Shown here one piece after another: positions 7,240 to 15,901 of a DNA stretch of 50,811 bases. The notes under the pieces were generated by a model, which worked only from the letters and a program-made list of their open reading frames with translations, had not been told where the DNA came from and ran no database searches. Both the position numbers and the translations under genes were made by a program. The number at the start of each line of letters is the position of its first letter. Position 1 is the stretch's first letter. The stretch is from positions 105,253 to 156,063 of the forward strand of contig CACMDY010000003.1 of NCBI GenBank assembly GCA_902612605.1. Direction: 5' to 3'. The stretch is from an uncultured Pelagibacteraceae bacterium (lineage in GTDB: Bacteria; Pseudomonadota; Alphaproteobacteria; Pelagibacterales; Pelagibacteraceae).

Positions 7240-7840
7240 TATCTGTTAATCCTGCTCCTGCAGTTTTTTGTTTTAATTCATCTGTTTCTTCAACAAATGT
7301 GTTTTCAGATAATTTTGTTAATTCTTTCCAATCTTCTTCGGAAAAATTATTCTTGTTTTCTAAGAATTGGATTTTAATTACATCGGCTTTTTCTACAACC
7401 TCACTACTTAAATAATTTGAATAAATTGATTGATTGAAATTTAATAAAAATTCTTTTTGATCTATCTTTAAAAAAATTCTCTTTCCTGTAATTTCCGAAG
7501 ATCTGCTGACAAACGGCAAAAATATCAATGGGTAAGCCATTTTTTCAATTTCTATATCATTTAGTTCTTGGATAGAGATAGATTGATCAAAAAAACTTAA
7601 TCCAAGTTTAATTGGACAGTAAAAGTTTTGAGGTCTGTTGCTTTTGTTAAAAGATTGGCAATTTTCAAACTTCTCATTATTAAAAATCTTAAAATATTGG
7701 TTTATATGTTTTATTCCTGGTAAACCAAATAACTCGAGTTGCTTGATGTTCTTTCCTATTTCTTCTGCAACTCCCCAGGAGAAACCTTTCGCTTTTGTTG
7801 AACGTTTAACAATCGTGTCAATTTCACTATAACTTCTCAT
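7232..7840 (-). CDS. DUF3726-like conserved hypothetical protein
   Basis: This is a 202-aa soluble protein. Its N-terminal region (MRSYSEIDTIVKRSTKAKG, then FSWGVAEEIGKNIKQLELFG) resembles proteins annotated as DUF3726, whose function is unknown to me. No catalytic motif, signal peptide or membrane helix is visible. It starts 8 bp after the 550-aa gene ends and overlaps the 55-aa four-Cys gene by 8 bp. It is therefore part of a four-gene operon (M19-like, 550 aa, this gene, four-Cys). The DUF number is from memory and moderately sure. I assign no function. Confidence 0.65.
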   Translation of the reverse strand: MRSYSEIDTIVKRSTKAKGFSWGVAEEIGKNIKQLELFGLPGIKHINQYFKIFNNEKFENCQSFNKSNRPQNFYCPIKLGLSFFDQSISIQELNDIEIEKMAYPLIFLPFVSRSSEITGKRIFLKIDQKEFLLNFNQSIYSNYLSSEVVEKADVIKIQFLENKNNFSEEDWKELTKLSENTFVEETDELKQKTAGAGLTDND

Positions 7841-7848
7841 TAATTACT

Positions 7849-9501
7849 TTAGTTATATATCCAATATTGATTAAATGAATTCAGTTCATTTGGTAATGGA
7901 GCTCCTTGAAACATACAAATCCTTAACCATTTATCAGATCTTGGATCAAACTTTACCGCCCCAAAAAAAGATAGTTTAAGTCTTAACATATCAATAGGAA
8001 CTAATTTTGAGCCAATGGTGTTATCTTGAATTTCAGAATATGGATATTTCTCTGTTATAAACACTCTTCTTACAATATGTCTTAAATCATTGTTCTGTAC
8101 TAGAAAATTGCCAATCTTTAAGCTGTTTTTTAATGTAAAAATAGTTTCATAAAGTTTTTTAATATCTCTAGCAATAGCTGTAGGCTGCTCAAGTTCTGAG
8201 CCATTATCTTCAAACCGATCTCCAATCCTAGGTTCTTCTTTATTTTTTGAAATGAACCAAAATTTTTTATTGTTTTCATTTTTTGAAAAATCAATTTTTA
8301 AAATATCTGAATAATTTTTTTCAATTATTTCTCTTAGGTCATTTATAGTTCTGTCTACAGGTATATTAAAACTACTATCCTCGTCTGAACTCATTTGAGA
8401 AATCAAAGGATCGGTTATTTTATTATATGGTTCCATCATTATAGAAACCAAATACTCAACTCCTTCTTCGGATAAATTTTCCTCCGCCCAATTGTATAAT
8501 TTGTCGAATATATAAAAATTTGATTTATGAATATTGTCTTTCAAATAATTGATTAAATTTTGTAAATCATTAATTAAATTCTCAATTTTCTTCTTTTGAT
8601 ATTCACTATCAGTATTCCATGAAGTTACATTTTTTAAAGATTTTGTTAAACAGTTGTAAAAAATTTTAAACTCTTCTTCTGATACTTTTTCTATTTCTCT
8701 TATTTTTTTTAAAGCTGTTTCTTTAGCTAGAATCCAATTATTTAACAATGAAGGGTGGTTTACAATAAATGGTGCCATTCCCAATCCAGTTGAATTACCA
8801 ATTCCTAAATTTCTGCAAATATCCAAGTTCAGTTCTACAGCATCTTTAGGATTTTTATGTTTTGCTATATGATTTACTTGATCGAAAGTGAATTGTCTTA
8901 CAAGATAAACCAACATCATTTCCAATCTAAAAGGACCATTTATTTCATCTCTATTTTTAATTCTAAACCTGTCTGCTAATCCAAATTTTCCTGAGCCATA
9001 TACTGCAGTTGTTCTGTACAAATATCCAACTTTTGAAAGCTCATTAGTATTTGGCTGGATACCTTTTGATAAACACTCAACCACATAATTAAATGCTCTA
9101 ACTGATCTATTTGCTCTTGAGAGAGTTAGTTCTTTATAAGAAAGTCTACCTACTTCTTGTTTAGGGACATTTTGTGAAAGTCTATCAATATCAATTTTTG
9201 AAGGAATGCCATCATACAAAGCAAATGCAGCATCCCATTTAGTTGCTATTACTCTATCAGATCTTTCCTCATCTTTAAGCTCATTAGCAAAACAAACTAA
9301 AGAATATGTTTTTTTATCTTTTGAAAATGAATAAATAGCTACTCCATATCCCCTATCATTCAAGTCAAACAAATCTCTGTTATATTTCCAATCTTTGAAC
9401 TCATTTAAAAATGATCTTAGAAAAGATAATTTAGATTGATGAAACGATCCAAGCCTAGAAAGTTTCATTACAATTTTAGGATCTCTTAGTGGAACTTGCA
9501 T
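7849..9501 (-). CDS. Conserved hypothetical protein, 550 aa
   Basis: I do not recognise this protein. It is soluble, with no signal peptide or membrane helices. The N-terminal half contains conserved-looking stretches (RLGSFHQSKLSFLR; RSDRVIATKWDAAFALYDG; YRTTAVYGSGKFGLADRFR; RNLGIGNSTGLGMAPFIVNHP). The middle (about residues 265-330) is Lys/Glu-rich and probably helical. The C-terminus ends in an aromatic-rich tail (LNSFNQYWIYN). Its start abuts the end of the M19-like gene at 9501, so the two are translationally coupled. The glycine-rich GNSTGLGMAP and YGSGKFGLADR loops suggest a ligand-binding protein, but this is a weak guess. Confidence 0.75.
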   Translation of the reverse strand: MQVPLRDPKIVMKLSRLGSFHQSKLSFLRSFLNEFKDWKYNRDLFDLNDRGYGVAIYSFSKDKKTYSLVCFANELKDEERSDRVIATKWDAAFALYDGIPSKIDIDRLSQNVPKQEVGRLSYKELTLSRANRSVRAFNYVVECLSKGIQPNTNELSKVGYLYRTTAVYGSGKFGLADRFRIKNRDEINGPFRLEMMLVYLVRQFTFDQVNHIAKHKNPKDAVELNLDICRNLGIGNSTGLGMAPFIVNHPSLLNNWILAKETALKKIREIEKVSEEEFKIFYNCLTKSLKNVTSWNTDSEYQKKKIENLINDLQNLINYLKDNIHKSNFYIFDKLYNWAEENLSEEGVEYLVSIMMEPYNKITDPLISQMSSDEDSSFNIPVDRTINDLREIIEKNYSDILKIDFSKNENNKKFWFISKNKEEPRIGDRFEDNGSELEQPTAIARDIKKLYETIFTLKNSLKIGNFLVQNNDLRHIVRRVFITEKYPYSEIQDNTIGSKLVPIDMLRLKLSFFGAVKFDPRSDKWLRICMFQGAPLPNELNSFNQYWIYN

Positions 9502-10469
9502 TAATTAATTCCTTTATAAAAATTAAACCAGTTATTGCCAAGTATCTTATTTATCTCTTCTTCGTGAAAACCTTTATTTTTTAGTTCTGTGTTTATATTA
9601 TTAAATCCTCTTGCATCCAAAAACCAATCTGGTTGTTTTGGAAAACCAGGTTTATCTTTACTGCCTTCACCAAAATTTTTTGATTTTGACCAAGTTCCAT
9701 TTCTCATCCATTCAACTACACTGTCTGGTTGGTTCAAACATAAGTCTGATCCTATTCCAACATTATCAATACCCATAATTTCAACTGTTCTTGCAACCAT
9801 TTCACAAAAACTTTCTATTTTACAATTTGTTCCATCTTTTAAATGGTGAGCATACAATGATAAACCTAACATTCCTCCACTATCAGATAAAACTTTTAAT
9901 AATTCTGTAGATTTATTTCTTTTAGCTTCAAACCAAAAAGTAGGATTTGCATGAGTGATTGCAATTGGTTTTTGGCTAATTTCAATTGCATCAAGTGTAC
10001 TTTTCTCTGCTGAATGAGACATGTCAACAACGATACCTACTCTATTCATTTCTTTAATAGCCTCTTTTCCAAAATTAGTAACTCCGCTATCATTTTTTTC
10101 ATAACATCCAGTGGCTAATAATGATTGGTTGTTATAAGTTAATTGCATAAATCGACAACCTTGTGAATGTACTTTTTCTATAAGACCTATGTCATCTTCA
10201 ATTGGAGAACAATTTTGAAATCCAAAAAAAATTGCAGTTTTGTTTTCTTCTTTTGCTTTTGTAATATCATTGTAGTTATTGCCTAAAAATATAAGATCTT
10301 TATTTTCTTCAAAATGTTTATTCCACTCATGTATTCTTTGTTGTAATTCATCGTAGTCTTCATGATAAACTAACGTTACGTGAACCGCATTTAATCCAGC
10401 TTTATTATTTATTTCAAAGATTTCTCTAGACCAATTACAATACTGAAGATTATCAATTCGATAATTCAT
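9501..10469 (-). CDS. M19 (renal dipeptidase-like) amidohydrolase with altered metal site
   Basis: The 322-aa protein follows the peptidase M19 TIM-barrel order: GFQN, MQLTYNNQSLLATGC, GIVVDMSHSAEKST, IAITHANP, GGMLGLSLYA and DNVGIGSDL. Two family zinc features appear to be changed. The N-terminal HxD motif is replaced by the RIDNLQYCNWSREIFE segment, and the bridging Glu of the usual I-E-G-G motif is replaced by Gln in FFGFQN. The His residues in MSHS and ITHANP remain. From memory, an atypical M19 protein of this type lies beside dimethylglycine and glycine betaine catabolism genes in Pseudomonas (PA5396 region). It is the first gene of a four-gene minus-strand operon. Membrane anchoring and dipeptidase activity should not be assumed. 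The true substrate is unknown. Confidence 0.8.
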   Translation of the reverse strand: MNYRIDNLQYCNWSREIFEINNKAGLNAVHVTLVYHEDYDELQQRIHEWNKHFEENKDLIFLGNNYNDITKAKEENKTAIFFGFQNCSPIEDDIGLIEKVHSQGCRFMQLTYNNQSLLATGCYEKNDSGVTNFGKEAIKEMNRVGIVVDMSHSAEKSTLDAIEISQKPIAITHANPTFWFEAKRNKSTELLKVLSDSGGMLGLSLYAHHLKDGTNCKIESFCEMVARTVEIMGIDNVGIGSDLCLNQPDSVVEWMRNGTWSKSKNFGEGSKDKPGFPKQPDWFLDARGFNNINTELKNKGFHEEEINKILGNNWFNFYKGIN

Positions 10470-10573
10470 ATTTGGTATACACTATTATTATTATTATGAT
10501 TGTCACTAACTTAAACTGTCCTTAGCTAAAAATTGCAATTTAAGGGAAATATCTGTAAATTGATATTGGTTTC

Positions 10574-11068
10574 ATGAAATACAAAAAAAAATCACATAAA
10601 GTATCAATTGTAATGGGCAGTCAGTCTGATTACAAAACAATGAAAAATTGTTTAAAAGTTCTTAAGATTTTAAAAGTTAATTATGAGACAAATATCGTCT
10701 CTGCACACAGAACGCCTGATAGACTTTATACCTATGCAAAGAAAGCAGAAAATAATAATATTTCTATTATTATTGCTGGGGCCGGAGGATCAGCACATTT
10801 ACCTGGTATGATTGCTGCAATAACTAGAATTCCAGTCATAGGTGTTCCTATTGAAAGTAAAAAGTTAAAAGGTTTAGATAGCCTTCTATCAATTGCTCAA
10901 ATGCCTAAAGGAATTCCTGTTGGCACAGTTGCTATTGGAGAAGATGGTGCAATCAATGCTGGTTTATATGCTGCTTCAATTATAGCTACGTATGATCACA
11001 ATGTAAAAAAAACACTTTTAAATTGGCGAAAAAAACAAACATCAAAAGTAAAAAAAAAACCAAAGTAA
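10574..11068 (+). CDS. purE: N5-carboxyaminoimidazole ribonucleotide mutase
   Basis: The 164-aa protein is a class I PurE. It has the GSQSDYKTM motif (residues 15-23), the catalytic-loop SAHRTPDRL (43-51), and AGAGGSAHLPGMIAA, the CO2/phosphate-binding loop. It carries out the second half of the carboxylation of aminoimidazole ribonucleotide in purine synthesis. The gene is followed 3 bp later by purK, its normal partner, and is divergent from the M19-like gene. The C-terminal tail is Lys-rich. Confidence 0.95.
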   Translation: MKYKKKSHKVSIVMGSQSDYKTMKNCLKVLKILKVNYETNIVSAHRTPDRLYTYAKKAENNNISIIIAGAGGSAHLPGMIAAITRIPVIGVPIESKKLKGLDSLLSIAQMPKGIPVGTVAIGEDGAINAGLYAASIIATYDHNVKKTLLNWRKKQTSKVKKKPK

Positions 11069-11071
11069 TTA

Positions 11072-12115
11072 ATGTCTAAACCTGATCTAGGAATAATAGG
11101 TGGAGGACAATTAGGAAGTCTATTAGCATCTGCAGCAAAAAAACTTAATATTAAAACTGTTATTTTATCAGATGATAAAGATGCACCCGCAATCAATTTT
11201 GCAGATGAATTTATATATGGAGATTACCAAGACATAAATATTATCAATAACTTTTTAGAAAAAGTTGATCTTGTTACTTATGAGTTTGAAAATATCCCAT
11301 ATGATATATTGAAAAAAATTAATGAAACCAAATCTGTATTACCAAGCCCCGAAATAAATAAATTAATTCAAAATAGAATGACTGAAAAAGAGTTTTTGAA
11401 TAAAAACAATATAACTACAACACAGTTTGTAAGTATTAACGATTTAGATGATATAAAAATAAACGATAGATTAATACCTGGTTTATTGAAAACTTGTACA
11501 CTTGGTTATGATGGAAAGGGCCAATATAAAATAAATAATGTAAATGATTTAAATGAAGATTTTGATTTTTCAAAAGGCTACATCTTAGAAAAGATAGTAA
11601 ATTTAAAAAAAGAAATTTCAGTAGTGGTTACAAGATTTGGTCACCAAAAATATGAAATTTATGATCCAATTGAAAATTATCATGAAGACCAGATTTTAAA
11701 ACACTCCAAAATTCCCGCTGATATAAGTGATGAAATTAAAAACAAAGCATTGGACTGGGCAAAAACAGTAGCTGAAGAGCTTGATTATATTGGTACTATG
11801 TGCGTTGAATTCTTTATAGATAAAAATAATAATTTATATGCTAATGAAGTTGCGCCAAGAGTCCATAATTCTGGACACCTAACTATAAATTCACACAACA
11901 TTAGCCAATTTGAAAATCATATCAGAGCTGTATGTGGACTTGAAAAATTAGAAACAAAAAAAATTTATAATGCAAAAATGCTTAATTTGATTGGTCAGGA
12001 TATATTAGAATATAAAAATAAAAAATTTAAAGAAAATGAATTTTTTTATGATTATTTAAAAAAAGAAGTTAAATCTAAAAGAAAAATGGGACATTTAACA
12101 ACTATTGAAAAATAG
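11072..12115 (+). CDS. purK: N5-carboxyaminoimidazole ribonucleotide synthase
   Basis: The 347-aa protein is an ATP-grasp enzyme of the PurK family. It begins with IGGGQLGSLLASAA. The ATP-binding region includes LLKTCTLGYDGKGQY and GYILEKIVNLKKEISVVV. The metal/substrate region is MCVEFFIDKNNNLYANEVAPR followed by HNSGHLTIN. It uses ATP and bicarbonate to make N5-CAIR, which PurE then rearranges. It follows purE after 3 bp and ends convergent with the SRAP gene 2 bp away. Length is typical (about 350 aa). Confidence 0.95.
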   Translation: MSKPDLGIIGGGQLGSLLASAAKKLNIKTVILSDDKDAPAINFADEFIYGDYQDINIINNFLEKVDLVTYEFENIPYDILKKINETKSVLPSPEINKLIQNRMTEKEFLNKNNITTTQFVSINDLDDIKINDRLIPGLLKTCTLGYDGKGQYKINNVNDLNEDFDFSKGYILEKIVNLKKEISVVVTRFGHQKYEIYDPIENYHEDQILKHSKIPADISDEIKNKALDWAKTVAEELDYIGTMCVEFFIDKNNNLYANEVAPRVHNSGHLTINSHNISQFENHIRAVCGLEKLETKKIYNAKMLNLIGQDILEYKNKKFKENEFFYDYLKKEVKSKRKMGHLTTIEK

Positions 12116-12117
12116 TT

Positions 12118-12741
12118 TTAAGATATAGTTTGTATCAAAGAAATATTATTGTTTGTAGGTTTATTAACTTCCTTTGAGACTTCATGAAAGTTTAATTTTG
12201 TTTTTTTACACTCTTTAAGAAAACTCGACCCTGTTAACTCAAGATTTAAATATCTATTAACATCATTTTCATTAATTATAACAGGTTGTCTATGATGTAT
12301 TTCTTTAATATTTTCATCTGCATCCTCGGTTATTAAACAAAATTGATCATTGTCATAAATAGCCGCTAAATACATAAGCTTTTTATCTTCTCTTAAAAAA
12401 TAATAAGGTGTTTTATTTTCTTTTTCTCTTTTCCATTCATAAAAACCATCTGCTACAGCTACACATCTATGTAATCGAATTAATTTTTTGAAAGACACTT
12501 TTTCATCTATAGTTTCTAGTCTTGCATTTATTAAAGGTTTAAAATCTTTTTGCTTAGCCCAACTAGGTACTACTCCCCACTTTAAATTTTCTAGAGTATT
12601 TCCATTATTATATTTTTTAATTACAGGTAATTTTTGAAATGGGTGTGCATTATAATTTTCATTATCTTCAACTTGTATAGCTGACTTAACAAGTTTTTTT
12701 GTTTTTGTAACCGGGCTAGTTATTACGTATCTTCCACACAT
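12118..12741 (-). CDS. SOS response-associated peptidase (SRAP, YedK/HMCES-like)
   Basis: The 207-aa protein starts MCGRYVITSP, with the invariant catalytic Cys2 exposed after Met removal. N72 (NARLET), E102 (DGFYEWK) and H150 (HHRQPVI) occupy the other active-site positions of the SRAP family. These proteins form a thiazolidine crosslink between Cys2 and abasic sites in single-stranded DNA and protect them from cleavage. It is convergent with purK and divergent from the GNAT gene, with a 36-bp gap between the two starts. The identification is strong. Confidence 0.92.
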   Translation of the reverse strand: MCGRYVITSPVTKTKKLVKSAIQVEDNENYNAHPFQKLPVIKKYNNGNTLENLKWGVVPSWAKQKDFKPLINARLETIDEKVSFKKLIRLHRCVAVADGFYEWKREKENKTPYYFLREDKKLMYLAAIYDNDQFCLITEDADENIKEIHHRQPVIINENDVNRYLNLELTGSSFLKECKKTKLNFHEVSKEVNKPTNNNISLIQTIS

Positions 12742-12777
12742 ATTTAATTTTCTTGGTTTAATCTAAATTTAGATTAT

Positions 12778-13248
12778 ATGTTTTTCAAAACTATGAAATC
12801 AATAGAAAATAATTTTGATGATCCGCAAGTAAATGAGTTGCTAACTAAGCATTTTATTGAATTGAGATCAGTTTCTCCTGAGGGGAGTTCGCATGTATTA
12901 GATATACCTGGATTAAAGGTTCCAAGTATAAAATTCTGGAGTTTGTGGGAAAATAATGAATTAATTGGTTGTGGAGCTCTAAAATTATTTGATGAAACAC
13001 ATGGAGAATTTAAATCTATAAGAGTTTCAGATAAGTTTAGAAATAAAAAATATGGTGGAAAAATAATTTCACATCTTATTGAAAAATCTAAACAAATAGG
13101 AATTACTAAACTAAGTGTCGAAACTGGTGCGGGTGATTTTTTTGCGCCAGCTAGAAAACTTTTTAAAAGTTTTGGTTTTAAAGAGTGTGGGCCTTTTGCG
13201 CACTATAAAGACGATCCTAATTCGTGCTATTATTCAATAGACATTTGA
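12778..13248 (+). CDS. GNAT-family N-acetyltransferase
   Basis: The 156-aa protein has the GNAT layout: IGCGALKLFDETHGEFKSIRV (strands beta 3-4), then the acetyl-CoA loop FRNKKYGGKIISHLIE (Q/RxxGxG/A type), then KLSVETGAGDFFAPARKLFKSFGF, the common C-terminal block. The acceptor may be an amino group on a small molecule or protein. ATG at 12778 is used; an in-frame ATG at 12793 (MKSIENN) is an alternative start. An SD-like GAGGAG at its end serves the next gene. Confidence 0.85.
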   Translation: MFFKTMKSIENNFDDPQVNELLTKHFIELRSVSPEGSSHVLDIPGLKVPSIKFWSLWENNELIGCGALKLFDETHGEFKSIRVSDKFRNKKYGGKIISHLIEKSKQIGITKLSVETGAGDFFAPARKLFKSFGFKECGPFAHYKDDPNSCYYSIDI

Positions 13249-13258
13249 GGAGTTTAGT

Positions 13259-13699
13259 TTGGAAACTGATAAATCAAGACCATTTGTATTATATGTTGCT
13301 GAAATCATTTATCGGAAGATATATGAAATCAAGATTAAAAATCCAAACTTAACTAATATTCAAGCTTTTGAAATATTTATTGCATCAGAGGATTATAATG
13401 AAATTAGCTCAGGAAATTTTCATGATAAATGGTTTAAAGAACTTGAGAATAATGACTACATAGATAAATCTACAAAAAAAAAGATTAATCAAGAAACTAT
13501 AAGACTTTTACAAATACAAAAAGATACTATGATTAAACAACTAATGAAAATCCCAAAATTATATTATGCAAAAAGTCACTTTCCTTTAGAATTATCTCAA
13601 AGAGCATTTGATCATTTGTGGAGAGTTTGTGAAAGTTATGAACTTTGGTGTAAAGAAACTAAACAAAATGCATTAATATTATTAAATTTAACAGAATAA
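13259..13699 (+). CDS. Hypothetical protein, 146 aa (TTG start)
   Basis: I do not recognise this protein. It starts with TTG at 13259, supported by a GAGGAG at 13247-13252, six bases upstream. The product is soluble and helical, rich in Lys, Ile and aromatic residues, with a conserved-looking C-terminal half (KLYYAKSHFPLELSQRAFDH, then LWRVCESYELWC). It begins 10 bp after the GNAT gene and ends 3 bp before the MFS gene, so it is probably co-transcribed with both. No motif suggests an enzyme. Confidence 0.7.
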   Translation: METDKSRPFVLYVAEIIYRKIYEIKIKNPNLTNIQAFEIFIASEDYNEISSGNFHDKWFKELENNDYIDKSTKKKINQETIRLLQIQKDTMIKQLMKIPKLYYAKSHFPLELSQRAFDHLWRVCESYELWCKETKQNALILLNLTE

Positions 13700-13702
13700 T
13701 TT

Positions 13703-15319
13703 ATGAGTAATAAAATTTTGAGATTTATAGATAGTACTTTAATAGATTTAGGAAGACAGTTTAAATGGACCTATCTACCACCATTGATGATTTATCTTGC
13801 TGCTGGTATTTCAGGACTAACAGGTATTGTTGGAACTTTTTTTGTTAAAGACTATCTAAACTTATCTGCTGCTTTTCTTGCTGGACTGGGTTTTTGGGCT
13901 GGAATTCCATGGGCACTGAAGATGCCTTTAGGTCATCTTGTTGATCTTATCTGGAATAAAAAAAATTACATGGTTTTTGTAGGAGCTTCCTTAATCTCAT
14001 TAAGTTTAATTATAATGTACGGTTTAATAATTCATACTGAATGGATGTCCTCAATTCTTTCAGTTGAAACATGGTTTGTGATCAGTGTTTTGCTTGCTCC
14101 GATTGGTTATGTTGTGCAAGATGTTGTAGCTGATGCTATGACTGTAGAAGCAGTTCCTTTAGTTGATGATAGTGGAAATAAATTTTCAAGAGATGAAATC
14201 AAACTTATGCATACAACAATGCAAACTCTTGGAAGATTTGCAATAATTGGTGGAACTGTTTTAGTTGCTTTAGCTAACGTTATCCTCTTTAAAGGTGTAG
14301 ACGAACTTGAACAAGCAGATAAGATAAGTTTATACGGTTCAATTTATATATATGCTTTAATTATTCCAATTGTATCTGTACTAGGAATATTTCTTGCTTC
14401 ATATCTAAAAAATCAAAAGAAAAGAAAACTAATTGAACAAGGTTTAGAGAGTGACCAAGATTATACTCCTTCAAAGAAAACTGAAGTAAACTGGTGGATA
14501 TTAGGTGGAAGCTTGGTTTTTGTTATTTTCACTTTAGGTATTGGATCATTCAAAGTGCCTTTTGCTCAAGAAATTGTTTTCGTAGGTTCAATGGCAATTA
14601 TTCTATTTTTAATGAATAAATTAGTTAAAGAACTTCCTCAAGATTTAAGACTTACTGTTGTAGGCACAGCGATAATAATTTTTATTTTTAGAGCAATGCC
14701 AGGACCTGGTCCAGGTTTATCGTGGTTTGAAATTGATGTACTTGAATTCAATGAACAATTTTTTTCTGTATTATCTCTCATAGCCTCTGTTTTAACGCTT
14801 GTTGGTATTATTTTATTAAGACCATTTATGGCAAACAACTCAATAGCTAGAATAATAGTGATTTTATCTGTTGCAGGTGCAATTTTATTTTTACCAAGTG
14901 TGGGAATGTATTATGGATTTCATAATTGGACATCATCAATTACTAATGGAGTTGTTGATGCCAAGTTTATTGCAATATTAAATACTGCACTTGAGTCACC
15001 TTTGGGACAAGTCTCAATGATACCTTTGCTTGCATGGATTGCTAAAAATGCGCCTTCGCACTTAAAAGCAACTTTCTTTGCAGTATTCGCATCTTTTACA
15101 AATCTTGCTTTATCAGCAAGTGCTTTAGGGACTAAATATTTAAATGAAATTTATGTTATTACTAGAGAGGTAAAAGATAAGGTAACAAACACTATTCTTA
15201 CCACTGCCGATTATTCAGATCTAGGTATTTTGTTGATAACAGTAACACTAATAACTTTAATAATTCCAATTGTGTTTGTGGTTATTATTCAAAAAACTAA
15301 ATTTAAAACTTCAGAATAA
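13703..15319 (+). CDS. MFS transporter, BT1/folate-biopterin-like
   Basis: This is a 538-aa polytopic membrane protein with about 12-14 hydrophobic segments and a charged cytoplasmic loop near residues 230-260 (KNQKKRKLIEQGLESDQDY). The early motif GIPWALKMPLGHLVDLI resembles the PW-x-(I/L)-K-x-x-x-G-x-x-x-D signature of the BT1 (folate/biopterin) branch of the major facilitator superfamily. DVVADAMTVEAVP is another BT1-like segment (D-V-x-x-D). A pteridine or folate substrate would suit the C1/THF genes nearby, but the substrate cannot be read from sequence. It ends 3 bp from the convergent SoxG-like gene. Confidence 0.75.
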   Translation: MSNKILRFIDSTLIDLGRQFKWTYLPPLMIYLAAGISGLTGIVGTFFVKDYLNLSAAFLAGLGFWAGIPWALKMPLGHLVDLIWNKKNYMVFVGASLISLSLIIMYGLIIHTEWMSSILSVETWFVISVLLAPIGYVVQDVVADAMTVEAVPLVDDSGNKFSRDEIKLMHTTMQTLGRFAIIGGTVLVALANVILFKGVDELEQADKISLYGSIYIYALIIPIVSVLGIFLASYLKNQKKRKLIEQGLESDQDYTPSKKTEVNWWILGGSLVFVIFTLGIGSFKVPFAQEIVFVGSMAIILFLMNKLVKELPQDLRLTVVGTAIIIFIFRAMPGPGPGLSWFEIDVLEFNEQFFSVLSLIASVLTLVGIILLRPFMANNSIARIIVILSVAGAILFLPSVGMYYGFHNWTSSITNGVVDAKFIAILNTALESPLGQVSMIPLLAWIAKNAPSHLKATFFAVFASFTNLALSASALGTKYLNEIYVITREVKDKVTNTILTTADYSDLGILLITVTLITLIIPIVFVVIIQKTKFKTSE

Positions 15320-15322
15320 TTT

Positions 15323-15901
15323 TTATTCAGCTTTATAGCCAAATTCTAAACAAGCATCAGTTATTGAATGGTAAAGAGATTCACCAAAACTTCTTAAAGC
15401 AAATATTCTTACCTTTCTTGGATTTGAGCTAATAAAATCAATAGTTATTGTGATTGCGTGAAAAGCTGAATTAGAACATTTTCCTTCATCAAGACCATCT
15501 AAATTTAACGGACAACCCTTTTTCAATACTTCATCTACTAGTGAACCTTCTAATTCCAGTATTGTTCTTGAATGAGATAGATCTGTTAATGCAAAATCAT
15601 CGTGACTTAAGCTCTCTAAAATAGATTTTTCTATTTCTTTATTTTTTGAAATGACTAACCAATTATCAGGTCCCATCCATAAAATTCTTGTATTAATATT
15701 TGAAGATACCAAGAGTGTCTCGGGTAAATCTAAATTATCTATTTTTATTTTTTCAATACTAATTGAAGATTTTTTATATTTAACAATTTGATAAATCAAA
15801 ACATCTTTGATTTCTCTAATATTTATTAGATCATCTTCACTATCGTGATTGCCAAACAATCCATGTTTATGAATATTTTCTAGTGCAGAAACATTTTTCA
15901 T
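15323..15901 (-). CDS. soxG: Sarcosine oxidase/N-methylglutamate dehydrogenase gamma subunit
   Basis: The 192-aa protein matches the SoxG family, distantly related to the GcvT fold. Visible family features are WMGPDNWLVISKN, ALTDLSHSRTILELEG, DEVLKKGCPLNLD and IFALRSFGESLYHSITDACLEFG. It is the small gamma subunit of a heterotetrameric flavoenzyme that oxidises N-methyl amino acids. Its start overlaps the end of the alpha gene by 4 bp. It is the last gene of the minus-strand beta-delta-alpha-gamma set. The same architecture is called MgdD in N-methylglutamate dehydrogenase. Confidence 0.85.
   Translation of the reverse strand: MKNVSALENIHKHGLFGNHDSEDDLINIREIKDVLIYQIVKYKKSSISIEKIKIDNLDLPETLLVSSNINTRILWMGPDNWLVISKNKEIEKSILESLSHDDFALTDLSHSRTILELEGSLVDEVLKKGCPLNLDGLDEGKCSNSAFHAITITIDFISSNPRKVRIFALRSFGESLYHSITDACLEFGYKAE

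Noticed and set aside
10482..10500. ATT trinucleotide repeat upstream of purE
   Set aside because: About five units in an AT-rich divergent gap. It is expected by chance at this base composition.
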